In this document: in pieces, positions 63,501-64,000 of the stretch
How positions within the stretch are numbered: the first letter of the stretch is position 1
Layout of the letters: every line of letters starts with the position of its first letter
Origin: Sabethes cyaneus
Taxonomy: Eukaryota; Arthropoda; Insecta; Diptera; Culicidae
Reading direction: 5' to 3'
Assembly (NCBI RefSeq): GCF_943734655.1
Contig: NC_071355.1
Coordinates: 241,699,183-241,763,182 of the forward strand
Length of the DNA stretch: 64,000 nt
The notes under the pieces: model-generated
Seen by the model: the letters and a program-made list of their open reading frames with translations, nothing else
Told to the model about the DNA's origin: nothing
The model's database searches: none
Program-made: the position numbers and the translations under genes

Positions 63501-64000
63501 TCGGTCCGCGGCCGTTTTTGCGCAACTGTGCAGCGGGCGAACGAACGGGCGGTTACCACCCCATCGTGCTCACTGCTATGCTGGTGAGTGGTTTTATGCT
63601 GTGAGTTTTCCCACTTGGCTGGCCGGCCGACTCTCACCTGGTGCGCCACTGCAGGTTGTTATTGCTGTTGCCGTGGTGAAGCAGGTGGAAGCGCCAGTTT
63701 AAGTTCTTACCAGAAAGCAATGAGCTGGCTGTGACAATTCAACAGCCGCAGGCTGTCAAACTGTTTTCAACAATTCGAGGGTTTCCAGAAATTTAAACAA
63801 ATTCTTGTGCTTGTGTTTGCATTACAAACGAATTAAACACTCGATAAATTTGCTCAAATGAAGCAGATCCTTTCGAAATTTTCACGGAAGCTGTCGTAAA
63901 TTCACGAGTTTACGAATTTGTTGTTGCGCTAACTTTCGCTGTTCATTGGTTAATAATTGATTGAAAACAGCGAAATTCGCTTCAATTTGCTCTGCTTAAT
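63501..64000. other. GC-rich upstream region, then AT-rich tail
   Basis: GC-rich up to about 63720, with a second donor-like GCGCACCAG|GTGAGA on the minus strand near 63640. That could belong to an alternative first exon. Nothing is recognised after that. Confidence 0.3.

Noticed and set aside
1..64000. CRISPR arrays, operons or ribosome-binding sites
   Set aside because: No evenly spaced direct repeats with unique spacers; gene structure is eukaryotic with spliceosomal introns.

Overview
The window looks like euchromatic DNA of a mosquito, probably a culicine. Three things suggest this: two single-copy insect genes with short phase-consistent GT-AG introns beside introns of many kilobases; a tRNA-headed SINE resembling Feilai of Aedes; and a very high load of non-LTR retrotransposons, a LOA-clade element, a DD37E-type mariner relative and short foldback transposons. 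The species assignment is inference. Nothing points to a prokaryote: there are no operons, CRISPR arrays, or rRNA or tRNA genes.

Host genes. (1) A compact UBR7 orthologue (UBR box plus PHD finger) lies on the + strand at about 21.2-22.9 kb. It has one 5'UTR intron and one 59-bp coding intron. (2) A PEA3-subfamily ETS transcription factor (Ets96B/ETV1-4-5 type) lies on the - strand. Its coding exons at 45.9-45.3, 45.26-45.06, 36.3-36.2 and 27.5-26.6 kb join in frame, and all three junctions are phase 1. A candidate non-coding first exon with a clean splice donor lies at 63.5-62.95 kb, so the gene would span about 37 kb. (3) A long candidate 5'UTR exon of an unidentified - strand gene lies at 5.33-4.53 kb; the rest of that gene would lie off the left edge. 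(4) A repeat-poor stretch at 14.0-16.6 kb may be regulatory, but I could not define a gene in it.

Mobile DNA fills the rest. Left part (1-20 kb): decayed non-LTR fragments of two families (CR1/T1-like and RTE-like), two Feilai-like SINEs, three 404-bp pogo/Tc1-type MITEs with TA target duplications, and four foldback elements just upstream of UBR7. Centre (23-39 kb): a Copia pol fragment abutting a BEL/Pao integrase fragment, a DD37E transposase fragment, and alternating RTE-like and CR1-like copies inside ETS introns, one of them split by a head-to-head SINE pair. At 39-43 kb are a minisatellite holding a SINE, an 800-bp polypyrimidine tract, and histone H2A/H2B pseudogenes. At 48-54 kb are nested inverted-repeat elements and a second, inverted copy of the histone-linked repeat.

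The most striking object is a LOA-clade retrotransposon (53811-58414) inserted antisense in the large first ETS intron. Its 1,233-codon ORF (endonuclease, reverse transcriptase, RNase H) is unbroken with all recognisable catalytic residues. It is flanked by a perfect 101-bp direct repeat, an exceptionally long target-site duplication, and a diverged repeat copy near 40.5 kb shows the uninterrupted right-hand junction.
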